Assembly: GCA_039621445.1 (NCBI GenBank)
Contig: CP154954.1
Location: 34,507,737-34,571,736, forward strand
DNA length: 64,000 nt
Direction: 5' to 3'
Origin: Euglena gracilis
Taxonomy: Eukaryota; Euglenida; Euglenophyceae; Euglenales
Position 1 is the stretch's first letter, and every line of letters starts with the position of its first letter. The notes under the pieces are model-generated. The model was not told where the DNA came from and did not search any database. It saw nothing but the letters and a program-made list of their open reading frames with translations. Made by a program: the position numbers and the translations under genes. Below are positions 1 through 8,728 of the stretch, in pieces.

Positions 1-45
1 GAGGGGGTCCAACCACTAGGGGGGGGGGGATGGCTGCCGAACCTC
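1..45 (-). repeat. Fragment of a TIR-element interior
   Basis: The first 45 bases match, in inverted orientation, about 58,921-58,965, inside the TIR element at 58,773-59,414. Both contain GGTTCGGCAGCCATC, a homopolymer run and a GGTGGTTGGACC-like stretch. It is probably the edge of another copy cut off by the window. Confidence 0.6.
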
Positions 46-207
46 CTTTGGTGAGACCCGAGATCACCAAGCCCGTCTCTCCGCTCGGGTAGGCACAGAG
101 TGTTGTCTGCTCGCAGACATTGAATATAAAGTGTTTAAAACAGAAACATTTGCACTTTTGATTAAAACACTGATATTTTTCGGGGCATAGTTTCCCTCCC
201 CTGCGTT

Positions 208-286
208 AGTCAAGCGGACAGAGGGCCGGCTTCGATCGGCACCATCTGTCAGACGTGCGGGTTCGATCCCCTGATCGGACCAGCCA
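208..286 (+). tRNA. tRNA-like sequence (possible SINE head)
   Basis: A TTAGTCAAGCGG A-box-like block is followed about 50 bp later by GGGTTCGATCCC, a good B-box and T-loop. The middle contains CTTCGAT, which would give a TCG anticodon (Arg). I cannot pair a proper acceptor stem, so this is a tRNA pseudogene or the head of a tRNA-derived SINE, not a confident functional tRNA. The following 290-767 has only short overlapping ORFs and no recognisable feature. Confidence 0.35.
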
Positions 287-767
287 CGGCATCGCGACGC
301 TGCCGGGCGTGGTTAGGAATGGCCGCTGTATGGCGGGAAATTCCGATGGTGGGCAAACAGATCGGTGGATCGTCCCACCGTGCCCAACGGGTGAGCGCCG
401 TAGCCATGTGTTACGGCGGTTGCCTGCCTTGCATCGTAGCATCAACCGGCTTCGGCCTTCAGCTCTACAAGGTAGACAACAGCACCCGTTGGATACAGTG
501 GTTCGAGACCCTGGTCGGGGATGGAGAACTTCAAGTGCCTCGTACCCCAGGGCTAATGCCCCCCGGCGGAGTGTAGCTCCACGGGCGAGAAAGAGAAATG
601 GAGATGTCCATTCTGGGCGAGGGCATAGTTTTAAACACATCGCGATTCGCGAAAATGGAGATGCCTAATATGTTGCTAAAAATTCATTTTGGTTGTCCCA
701 AAAAAAATTTTTGGCTCACCCTCCCCGGGAAAAAAATGTTCCTACACCTATGGCGCCCCCCCCCCCC

Positions 768-1365
768 GGAGGGGGCCGTAGGCCAACTAAGTTCACATAT
801 CGGGATTCCTTCGGGAGCGCGATTTGGCCCTCCTTTTTTTGCACACACAGGGTGATTTTGTTATTTTTGGCGGCGGGTCCGGGGGGGGGGGGGGCGGCAC
901 CCCCCGGACCCCCCCCTGTTCACTTCAGAACTGAATTGGACATGTTGACTTCCCGGAGGGGGGGGGGTCTAGTGTCGAAGGCGCCAATTTTTTTATTTGA
1001 AAAAGTGCCTTAATCGGTGTGCGCCCGTCGTTCCGGTTTTCGTTTTTTTCCCGAAGCGAACAAGTATGGCCAGGAACACAGAGGGGAGGAGGAGGCCCCC
1101 GGAGGAGGCCGTAGGCCGACTAAGTTCGCATATCGGGGTTCCTTCAGGAGCGCGATTTGGCCCTCCTTATTTTGCACTCACAAGGGGACTTTGTTATTTT
1201 GGGCGGGGGGGTCCGCTGAGGGGCTGCAGCCCCCCCCCCCCCCCCGGAGGAGGCCGTAGGCCGACTAAGTTCGCATATCGGGGTTCCTTCGGGGCCGCGA
1301 TTTTGCCCTCCTTATTTCGCACACACAAGGCGATTTTGTTATTTTGGGCAGGGGGGGTCCGCTGT
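768..1365 (+). repeat. Three copies of a ~130-145-bp repeat
   Basis: Units begin near 768, 1,101 and 1,246, each with GGAGG(A/G)GGCCGTAGGCC, then TAAGTTC, a CTTCGG-type hairpin, CGATTT(T)GCCCTCC, CACACACA and GATTTTGTTATTTT, and end in a G-run with GGTCCG. Copies 2 and 3 are adjacent (period about 145 bp); copy 1 is separated by about 200 bp of unrelated sequence. No coding potential is apparent. Confidence 0.85.
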
Positions 1366-1473
1366 GCGCACGGCGGCCGGAATTAGGATCAGGCAAAAAT
1401 TAATCTGGGTCGCGGAGTGAGTTTTTTCTGCCTCACAGCTGTGCGATCAGGCGTCTGGCAGGTTTTATAAAAG

Positions 1474-1700
1474 AGCGGTATTACCACCCCCCCCCCTTTA
1501 TTGTCCCCCCCCTTTATTGTCCCTGGGCCCCGGCCGATGGGGGGTTTTTTTGGCCCGGCCAATGAAATTCCTTTGGTACCCCTTTATTGTCCCCCCCCTT
1601 TATTGTCCGGTCGGGCCTCCCGGGGGCAGGTCGGTGGGACAATGAAGGGGGGGGGGGGGTGGTAATCCATTCGGTATTGCTACCGAGCGGTATTTTCATC
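1474..1700. repeat. Inverted-repeat (MITE-like) element
   Basis: TTACCACCCCCCC followed by CTTTATTGTCC near 1,481-1,510 is mirrored by GGGACAATGAAGG and GGGGTGGTAA near 1,637-1,664. CGGTATT motifs flank both sides. A related structure with CTTTATTTGAGCA arms lies at about 58,411-58,640, so this appears to be a small dispersed family. Confidence 0.55.
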
Positions 1701-1800
1701 CCCCCGGTATAATCGGTATTTTTTGCGCGAATCACGTGGACTTGAACACGGTTTTCACTACCGGTGTACATCATGGACTCTTAACACGGTTTCAACATTG

Positions 1801-1898
1801 TGTCGTGTTCTGATCCCGCTTTTGTACCAGGAAAACCGGGGGCGCCTTCGGCACCCCCGGTTTTCCTGGTAAAAAAAGCGGGATCAGAACACGAAACA
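1801..1898. repeat. ~98-nt near-perfect hairpin
   Basis: CGTGTTCTGATCCCGCTTTT on the left is exactly complementary to the right end. After a small internal bulge a second stem (ACCAGGAAAACCGGGGG against its complement) leads to a GCC-TTC-GGC tip. Total pairing is about 40 bp with only minor interruptions. It could be a foldback element, a non-coding RNA hairpin or a cruciform. Confidence 0.85.
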
Positions 1899-2008
1899 TC
1901 TTTTAGAACAACACAAGGGATTCCCCCCCCCCAAACAACTCGGAAACACAAGGCATTTGCCCCCCAAAACGACTTGGAAACACAAGGGCGTCCTCGAGTA
2001 ATGACCGC

Positions 2009-2942
2009 ACTGGCCGTTCGGCTGCATCGAGTTGTGCAAATTTTCGACCTCTGTGATCTCCGCCAACACGTCCAGCGGGGTTGGCTTTTTTGGTTTGCCT
2101 TCGCTTTCCTCGGCGTTGAGAGGGCAGCGCCTCTTCCAGGCCGGAAATGGACACGGGCTGCAAAGATGTCTTCGCGCTTCGACGAGAGTTCTTGTTTTGG
2201 CTCTGACGCATCTGTCTTTTCCGCGTAACTCTGCATCGATCCCTGTCTTGCTTGCGGAGAAGAGCAGGCGCTGCGATGTCCTGTGCTTTTTGCGTGCAAT
2301 GTTCTTGGGGCGTGCAGGGCCTCCGTTTTCCCCCTGCCCGGTGCCGTGGCGCAGCCACACCTACACCTCCGTGTCAATAAGGAGGAGCGGAGCAGGAAGG
2401 CAGACAGCGTGATTTTGAATGTCTTGGAGTCGGTGAGGACGCATTCTGGCCAGGGCAGTAGGTCCGGGGGGCGGAGGTACGGCCCCTCACGCCGGCGGCG
2501 CGGTCGCTCTCCGCCGGGTGCGCGTGCTTGGCTGAGGTAGGCACTGGCCGTCCGGCCGCATCGAGCTGTGCAGAATGTTGGCCTTGGGGACCCCGGCCGG
2601 AGATTGCCCGGTCGGAAATGGGCAAAGGCTGCCGAGATGTCTTGGCGCTTCGACCAGGCGTCTTGTTTTCGCCGTGACGCCGCTGTGGGGCAGAGTAGGC
2701 ACTGCGATGTCCCGGGCTTTTTGCTTGGAGTTTCTTCTGGCAGAACGGCAGCGCGTCCGTTTTTCCCCTGACTCTGCCCAGTGAGGTGGCAAGGCTAGCC
2801 CCAGGCTGCGGCAAACGTTTTTGGCAGAGGGGGTGGCAGGACTATGCAATCTGTGGACACTACTTTTGCTCCCAATGTCTTTGATGCAATCTCCAGGGCC
2901 CACTGTGATGGATTTTCCCCGGAGTTTCGTTGGAATTGACAT
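2009..2942 (-). pseudogene. Duplicated basic ORF1-like fragment
   Basis: Two diverged copies of one segment (about 2,009-2,360 and 2,543-2,810, offset about 533 bp) both contain ACTGGCCGT(T/C)CGGC, a GATGTC(C)TGTGC/CCGGGC block and CTTCGAC. On the minus strand they encode related Lys/Arg/Ser-rich peptides (motifs such as SPGHRSAYSAPQ and STGHRSACSSPQ) in broken frames. The segment lies downstream, on the same strand, of leader-2 and the A0 element, so it may be the ORF1 of another retrotransposon copy. I recognise no domain. Confidence 0.35.
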
Positions 2943-2966
2943 CCTCAGCAGTTGGGGGAATTTTTT

Positions 2967-3088
2967 TCACGGTGGGTAGCACAGCTTCACCCAACCGTGC
3001 CCCGGGCCCAGGGAAACGTCTCTTTTGGCCCTCGCCACAAGAGGAACCCCCTTGTGACTCCCTGTGCCGCCACAGGTCGCGGGTTGCT
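2967..3088 (-). repeat. Leader-2 conserved block, copy a
   Basis: This ~122-bp block is about 90% identical to 37,899-38,022. Shared landmarks (plus strand) are TTCACGGTGGGTAGCACAGC, CCGGGCCCAGGG, TCTCTTTTGGCCCTCGCC and CCTGTG-CCGC-CACAGG, a small hairpin. In both places it follows the 3' region of a minus-strand retrotransposon (A0 here, E there). It may be a shared terminus or a 5' UTR/promoter module. Confidence 0.7.
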
Positions 3089-3406
3089 TACGCTATGGGT
3101 GTTATGTACAGAAGAGAGAAGAGTGCCGAGTAACTGTTAAGAGTGTGGAGGTTAGTGGTAAGAGGAAGATGAGCAAAGGTCACCTTCAATATAGGGGGTG
3201 TTGGGGTCGCGGGGCGGGTCGCGGGGGGGTCGCGGGGGGGAAATGGATTTCGCGGCAGGTCATGTGTGACTTGTGTGACGTCGTCCTATCCTCTAATTTT
3301 AGATCCCAATTAGGAATTTGCGTGCCATTTGGGTCTGAAAATAGGTCCAATTAGGAATTTGCGACCAATTTTTCGCGGTTTTGATTCCTAATTGAGTGGC
3401 AAATTC
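3089..3406 (-). other. 3' flank of A0 element
   Basis: Holds no gene. On the minus strand it includes TATATTGAAGGTGA (around 3,180-3,195), the same motif found twice downstream of element E (38,090-38,215). Near 3,300-3,415 there are short repeats of AATTAGGAATTTGC and its complement. Confidence 0.5.
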
Positions 3407-4895
3407 CTAATTAATGAAAACGGGATGGCGTGTTTGTGTCGGGATTTTGCTCTTCGTTGGGGGAAAGCACACCATTGCTCCCAGCATTGAGGGATCCATT
3501 TTTCTTTTAGGGGCTATAGCCGGCTTGCTGGGTCGCGCGTGCACTCTCTTCTCACCTTGTGGAGTCCAGGGCGGGCGGGTTACCCTTTGCGTGTGTGTTG
3601 CTTTTGCCGGCTCCACTCCCCTTTGTCGCCTCGTTGGGCGGATACCTTTCGCCTGGCGTGTAGGCTCTGATTTTTTTTGGCGGCTTCTTTTTTTTGTGGG
3701 GGGGGCGCCTTTTTTGGGGGGGAGGTGTTTCCGTGGTGAACCTCCGCGCTTTGTGGGTTGTCTTGGCCTTGGTCTTGATCGCTTTTTGGTGTGGTCTGCG
3801 GTGGGGGTTGGGGACTTACCATGGGTGGAGGGCCTCCACCCCTCCACCCACTCCTCCACGCGGTCCCTGGCGGATAGCTGCCGCGCCACGTGGCGCATGA
3901 GTGTCACCGATAGTGCTTCCTGCATTTCTTGCAGGGCCCTTGTCTTTGGCCATCCCCGCATGTCTGCGGTGGCCCTTTTGGTGACCTCAAACAGCACCGC
4001 CTTGGCAGAGGTCCCCAGGCCTCCCCATGTGCTCAGGCCGAAGGGTGAGAAGCCCCACCCCTTCGCCTGACACGGGGGGCCATCCGTCTGCACTTTCCTG
4101 GTTTCCACCTGGTTGCAATGCCTGCGGGCATTGTCCACCACCGGTGGGTGCTCTCCCAGCCCCGCGGGGTGGCTGCAGACGAAAGCAACTGCCACGTGTT
4201 GCCCCCGTGACCAGTTGATGAGGAGAACATCGGCTGGTCTTTTGTTCGCCAAACACTCTGCCTCCTTCTCCACCGCAATGTTGTACCGGGCACACATCGC
4301 CGCAAAAGCATCTCGGAATGCATTGTGCCGTTGGGTGTTTCCATTCTGCTCGCAGCAGACGAAGTGATCCCCGAAGGGATCAATGGACCCTCGACACAGT
4401 GGGCACCCCGGCAGCGTGACCCCTGAAGGGAGGATGGGCAGGCCAAGCCACCACCGCAGTAGCAGCCGGTATTGGGTGTCCGAGAAAGCTGTGTGCTGTG
4501 CCTTGCTGGGCAAAGTCCGCAGCCATCCCGTTGCCACCGGTCCCTTTTGGCAAGCCCGTCTCACCCGGTCCCTGGAAGAGCCGACCGCCACCGTTGGGTG
4601 GCGTGTTCTGGTGCTGCGGAGGAGAGTGGGGTGGTGCCTGCGAGCCAGCTGGCCACGGGATCCATGTTGGGGCCAAGCTGTTGCTGCAACCGTTGTAGCG
4701 TGTCTTGCATGTCCGGGGATGGGGTTGCCAACACCGAGGCTGGCACCTCCACTGCTTGGCTGCCGTGCATCCCCAGATTCAGCAAGGCCGCCATCCGTGC
4801 CGCGGGTTGCAACACTTCGGGGTCCGAGATTCCGAGTCCTCCTTGGCGGATGGGCAGGGAGACTTGATGATCATGACTTGATGACATTGAGGAAG
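3407..4895 (-). pseudogene. A0: 5'-truncated RT/RLE fragment
   Basis: C-terminal part of an RLE-type non-LTR retrotransposon protein. The fragment begins in the thumb region (LPIRQGGLGISDP near 4,830-4,870), shifts frame near 4,565-4,600, and continues as a 394-codon frame. That frame contains the zinc motif CPLCRGSIDPFGDHFVCC, then QRHNAFRDAF and the endonuclease-like RPADVLLINW...HVAVAFV. The palm and YLDD motif are absent. The best relative in the window is A1 (GWGF(S/T)PF...TWGG shared). Unlike A1 it carries a ~150-residue Lys/Arg/Pro-rich tail (KKRSRPRPRQ, KKGAPPTKKRSR) that could bind nucleic acid. It is joined at its 5' side directly to leader-1. Confidence 0.8.
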
Positions 4896-4960
4896 TCCAC
4901 CGACCAGTGGCACAGCCTACTGGATTTGAGTGTTCAGGAGGAGCAAGGCTATATACAGAG
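4896..4960 (-). promoter_or_regulatory. TATA box + partial leader-1 (B1 3' end)
   Basis: Minus strand: a CTGTATATAGCC box (about 4,947-4,958) is followed about 30 bp later by CAAATCC and the leader core AGTAGGCTGTGCCACTGG. This copy of the leader stops at GGTGGA and joins the 5'-truncated A0 body. The TATA-to-leader spacing fits TATA-to-start spacing for RNA polymerase II. Confidence 0.65.
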
Positions 4961-5456
4961 CTGAAGTGTGGTGAGGTAAGGGCAAGGGCAAAGCCCAAGC
5001 GAAAGGGGATGAGGAGTGGCGGGTGTTTGGTGTGCATGCGCCGGGCCCTTCGGGGCTGTGGTACCCGGAGGCTGGTGTAAGGGTCATAGTCACCTTACGG
5101 GGTCAGGATCATGCGATCCGTGGCTCTTTCGGCCACCTGTAGCTGCCGTGCTACTACGCGGGCCAGCGTGATGGCCAAGTTCTCAGTCAATTCTTGAAAC
5201 CTTCGTTGTTTGGATGTTCCAGAGTACGAGTTGGTTGCGAGGCGGAGAACATCACGGAGGAGTTTGGAGGCTGCTGGCCCCGTGCACCCCCAGGGGTTAA
5301 AGGCTGCTCCAATGTACTCCCATTGGTGGCGGGCGCACCGATCTTCCGCTTGGGATCGTTTGTGCATTTCAGCATCCGGTAAAGTACGTTGAACTCGGGT
5401 TAAGTTCAGAGGCCATCGTGAGGGTGCCAGCGGGTGTTCGATGGTGATATCCACAG
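4961..5456 (-). pseudogene. B1 C-terminal segment and 3' UTR
   Basis: Frame 5,095-5,454 encodes the last ~119 residues of the family-B protein, starting just after the endonuclease-like core (DITIEHPLAPSRWPL) and ending ERATDRMILTP. The B2 copy ends in the same way (ERATDRMILNS). The remaining codons of the core lie 2.4 kb away, beyond the hAT-like insertion. The 3' UTR contains TGGGCTTTGCCCTTG, shared with B2 and B3. Confidence 0.85.
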
Positions 5457-5659
5457 TAGGGTTGTGCCAATTAATCGGTTTGGGAAGTCGAACGATTAAT
5501 TGCGATTAATCGGGGGGTCCCAGACGATTAACGATTAATTGGTCCATGTGTGATACTTCCGCAAACCAACCCCAAAAAAATCAAAATCCACAAAAATAAC
5601 AACAAAAAATCGTAAGGGTGAGAGCCCTCGTCAACTAAAATTTTTACTTTACTTAAAAT

Positions 5660-5730
5660 GGCGAATAGCTCAGTGGTAGAGCATAGGGCTTACAACCCTA
5701 CAGTCCCGGGTTCAATCCCCGGTCGTCCCC
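5660..5730 (+). tRNA. tRNA-like unit 1, Val(TAC)-type
   Basis: A-box TAGCTCAGTGGTAGAGC, a perfect 5-bp anticodon stem TAGGG/CCCTA around CTTACAA (anticodon TAC), T-arm CCGGG-TTCAATC-CCCGG, and TTTT within a few bases downstream. The acceptor stem is poor (GGCGAAT against TCGTCCC), so it may be a pseudogene. Confidence 0.6.
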
Positions 5731-5808
5731 CTTTTGGACATTTTCCCTTTTTTGAGAAGAGTGTGTTATTGTGTTTAAAAAAAAGTGTGAGACTTTAGCC
5801 ACCCAGAA

Positions 5809-5877
5809 GGCGAATAGCTCAGTGGTAGAGCATAGGGCTAATAACCGTATGGTCCCGGGTTCAATCCCGGTTCGCCC
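5809..5877 (+). tRNA. tRNA-like unit 2, Ile(AAT)-type
   Basis: Acceptor GGCGAA pairs with TTCGCC. The A-box is identical to unit 1. The anticodon loop CTAATAA gives AAT; its stem has one mismatch. The T-arm is one base short. A T-run follows. It lies in tandem with units 1, 3 and 4 at a spacing of about 140-155 bp. Confidence 0.6.
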
Positions 5878-5946
5878 CCTTTTGGACCTTTTCCTTTTTT
5901 TTCAGAAGAGTCTGGTATTGTGTCAAAAAGGAATGTGTGGTCAGAA

Positions 5947-6016
5947 GGCGAATACCTTAGTGGTAGAGCATAAGGGTAACAACTCTACGGTCCCGGGTTC
6001 AATCCCCGGTCGCCCC
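5947..6016 (+). tRNA. tRNA-like unit 3, Val(AAC)-type
   Basis: Five acceptor pairs GGCGA/TCGCC, a variant A-box (TACCTTAGTGGTAGAGC), anticodon loop GTAACAA (AAC) on an imperfect stem, T-arm CCGGG-TTCAATC-CCCGG, then TTTTT. Confidence 0.55.
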
Positions 6017-6100
6017 CTTTTTGGACATTTTTCCTTTTTCAGAAGAGTTTGTTTTAGTGTTTAAAAGAAAATGTGTCGGAAATGTGAAATCCACCAAAAA

Positions 6101-6130
6101 GCGAATAGCTCAGTGGTGGAGTATAGGCAA
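6101..6130 (+). tRNA. tRNA-like unit 4, truncated
   Basis: GCGAATAGCTCAGTGGTGGAG matches the first 20 or so bases of units 1-3, then similarity stops after the D-arm. The spacer upstream matches the spacers of the earlier units, so the repeat unit is tRNA plus spacer. Confidence 0.55.
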
Positions 6131-7474
6131 AGGCCGTTTTTCAAAGGCCGAGCAAAGTCGGTTTTTCAGTGCTGGGAGTTTTGAGGGCAAATGTGATTTG
6201 CCGACCCCCCGGGGGGGGTGGTGATTGACAGTTCTCCGCAAAAAAAAAAGCGACTGACTTTGTGTGGACTGGACCCAGACACAGGAGGCAAAGCACTTGC
6301 ATTGGACAGCCAAATTCCTTCTGTTTCTATTGTGCTCATTGCTTTTTAGCTTTTTTCCGCCGAGGCATACATGGAATATCGTACAGTCGCAAAATGTTCA
6401 TGCGAACTGACATGAGGGCACGAATACTCTCCTCGGAGGTCGGAGGTCAGAATGAAGCAAACTTTGTGCAGAAAAGCTCTTTTGCAGGGTGTCGCCCAGA
6501 CCACTTGGAGCTCAGACCACTTGGAATTAAATTGCAAGCGATGGGGAGGTCCCCAGATGCATTTCTGAGCCCCCTCCCAAAAATCCTTCATGGTCCATGG
6601 TGCATTTTTTTTGCTTCGAAAATGTGGGTTGCCAACTTTTCGCAGGAGTCATGGCTCCCCCCCCCAGGACCCCCCAGGACCCCCCAGGACCCCTCCCCCC
6701 CAAGACCTCCCAGGACCCCCCCAGGACCCCCACAGGGGGGCAATACCCACACGACCACTGATCGTGGAGTTCCGGGCGCCTCCGGACCCCCCATTTGTCA
6801 GGAATAAGCGATAAGCGACACACTACTCCTTTCCACACACGCCTCTGAAGGGGCCATACTGAAAATTGCAATTGCAACTTTTGAGAGGAGCGGTGGAGCA
6901 GGGTGTGAAACGGTCTGATGAGCAGGGGGGGGGGCAAAAATTGGTGAAATTTTGGTTGCAGTTGCACCTCACATCAGTGTCATACCCTGGATACTTGTAA
7001 GGCGATGGATCGCCAATACTGGACAGGGTGTGGGCATTCTGTCGGAGGGGACAGAGCGCCAAGTCGAGCCACCCATTGGCCCCATTGCGCTCTCAAGGAG
7101 GGCAAAAATTCTCCTGTGTGGCCCATTTTTTTGAGCAAAGGGATGCAGAAGGTTGTCAACAACGAGGAAATTTTGGTGAGATCACAGGTTCACTCATTGC
7201 AGGGGGGGGGGGGTGAATCTCAATTGGAACAACAACTGTTTTGAACAAAAATGGCGAGGTTGGCGTTTATTATGAAAAAGTGAATGTGTGGGGGAAAAGG
7301 CACGTTTTTTCCCCGAAAAATGCAATGCCTTCGGAATCACTGAAACAACCCCAAAAACCAAAATAGTACACTTCATACCAAACATTCATCGTGATGGGGC
7401 GAAAACCAGGATAACCACTGGAAAACCAGGATAAGAACCTCTTTACCTTGTTTATGGGTTGTAATTGTACAGCA

Positions 7475-7546
7475 AGACGAGTGGCCAAGTGGTAGAGCGT
7501 GTGTTCTATGACCGTGTGGTCGTGGGTTCGATTCCTGCCTCGTCTT
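7475..7546 (+). tRNA. tRNA-like sequence, identity unclear
   Basis: A perfect 7-bp acceptor stem (AGACGAG/CTCGTCT), A-box-like TGGCCAAGTGGTAGAGC, T-arm GTGGG-TTCGATT-CCTGC and TTTT immediately after. The anticodon arm pairs only through wobbles and can be registered in several ways, so I do not assign an amino acid. Confidence 0.6.
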
Positions 7547-7610
7547 TTAAAGTTCAACTTTTGTTGACAAAACCACCAACAAAAGTTGGATAAAATGGGT
7601 TACAAAACTT

Positions 7611-7682
7611 CATACATGGTGGGGATCGAACCCACGACCTCACGGCTGTGAAGTATGCGTTGTACCACTGAACTACATGCAT
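7611..7682 (-). tRNA. tRNA-like sequence, Val(CAC)-type
   Basis: On the minus strand: acceptor ATGCATG/CATGTAT (7 bp, one wobble), D-arm GTTC-AGTGGTA-CAAC, anticodon loop TTCACAG (CAC), T-arm GTGGG-TTCGATC-CCCAC, and TTTT downstream. The anticodon stem has two mismatches at its loop end. Confidence 0.6.
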
Positions 7683-7870
7683 TGTTACTTAACAGGAACA
7701 TTTTCCATAATAACCTTTATCTTGAACATTGGGATGTATGACATGGTGAGATGTTGTCTTGTTTCCGTTGACCTGTTTTTGTGGACCGATTAATCTCCCC
7801 CCACCGAACGATTCGATTAATCGGCGGCCACGGACGATTAGTCGATTAATCGATTAATCGAATCTACTCT

Positions 7871-8258
7871 ATCCACAGCAAGGTGCTTCCATTTGTTCCA
7901 CCCCAGCAGGAGGAGATCAGCGTCGCGGGTGCCAGCCTCACAGCCCTGTTCTTTGCGCAGGGTGATGCCTGAGCGTTGGCAGAGGTCGAAGATGGCGTCG
8001 CGGATGCAGTTGTGTCTTTCGGTTATGCCATTCCTTCTGCAAGTAAGGAGGTGGTCTCCGAAGGGGTCGACCGCCTCACCACACAAGGGGCACAAGAGCA
8101 TGTCTGTTGTTGGGATGAGGGGTAAACCGGTCCAGAAGCGCAATAGCAGTCTGTATTCATCCGGTGCTAGGACAGTGTTCACGGACCTGGACGGCAGGAC
8201 AGTCATCCAATTCTGAAGGAAGGCAGAGGACTGACAGCGAAGTCTGGCGATGTCCCGA
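7871..8258 (-). pseudogene. B1 zinc/endonuclease segment
   Basis: Reads from DIARLRCQSSAFLQNW through CPLCGEAVDPFGDHLLTC, ERHNCIRDAIF and RDADLLLLGWNKWKHLAVD, then breaks at the hAT-like insertion. Order and spacing match B2, so this is the zinc motif plus the N-terminal half of the RLE core. Confidence 0.85.
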
Positions 8259-8699
8259 TAAGGTTGTTTCGATTGATCGATTTTTTGATTAATCGTTCGC
8301 CACCCCTTGATTAATCGTTCATTCGGCCAGGGGGTGATTAATCGAGATAATCGGTCTTCCCAAGGAAACCATTGAAAAAGCAGTTTTGGTTGACCATCTG
8401 AGAAGACCCAAATTTGAGCTGAATAAATAAATAAAAGTACTCTTGAAATCCTCTTAAAATGCTGCCGTACCCAAGAGGTTGCCATAACAAAAGCAAAGCT
8501 GTGCAGGGAACAGATCCTGAAAGGAAAAAAGCATTTTTAGGGAAAAACATTATTTTTCAAGGGAAATGAAGTGTTTGTTGGTCATCATAATGCTAGGAAC
8601 CCAAAGGGGGCATTAATCGTTCGGTAATCGTTCGCCACCCCCCGATTAATCGGCATTAATCGTTCGGTGCCGTCGATTAAGATTAATCGTCCAACCTTA
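8259..8699. mobile_element. hAT-like MITE (441 bp)
   Basis: Terminal inverted repeats TAAGGTTG/CAACCTTA are flanked by GTCCCGA on both sides (8,252-8,258; 8,700-8,706). An eighth base differs between the two flanks. Subterminal GATTAATCGTTCG-type repeats match the larger hAT-like element nearby. There is no ORF of note. Removing it restores the GAPLRDIARLRCQ coding context of B1. Confidence 0.85.
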
Positions 8700-8728
8700 G
8701 TCCCGAAGAGGTGCACCCTCCTCCAGGG

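Larger units (their letters stand above)
5457..7870. mobile_element. hAT-like non-autonomous element (2.4 kb) carrying tRNA-like genes
   Basis: It is flanked by the 8-bp direct repeat ATCCACAG (5,449-5,456 and 7,871-7,878), and removing it restores the B1 reading frame. The left end starts TAGGGTTGTGCC, a typical hAT terminus; the right end is more diverged. Both ends carry subterminal palindromes based on CGATTAATCG. There is no transposase. The interior holds four tRNA-like units in tandem (5,660-6,130), two further tRNA-like sequences (7,475 and 7,611), a short CCCAGGACCC tandem repeat (about 6,658-6,735) and otherwise unique sequence. Confidence 0.85.

Noticed and set aside
206-668. Protein-coding gene in 206-668
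   Set aside because: Overlapping frames on both strands without recognisable domain; a tRNA-like sequence lies inside.
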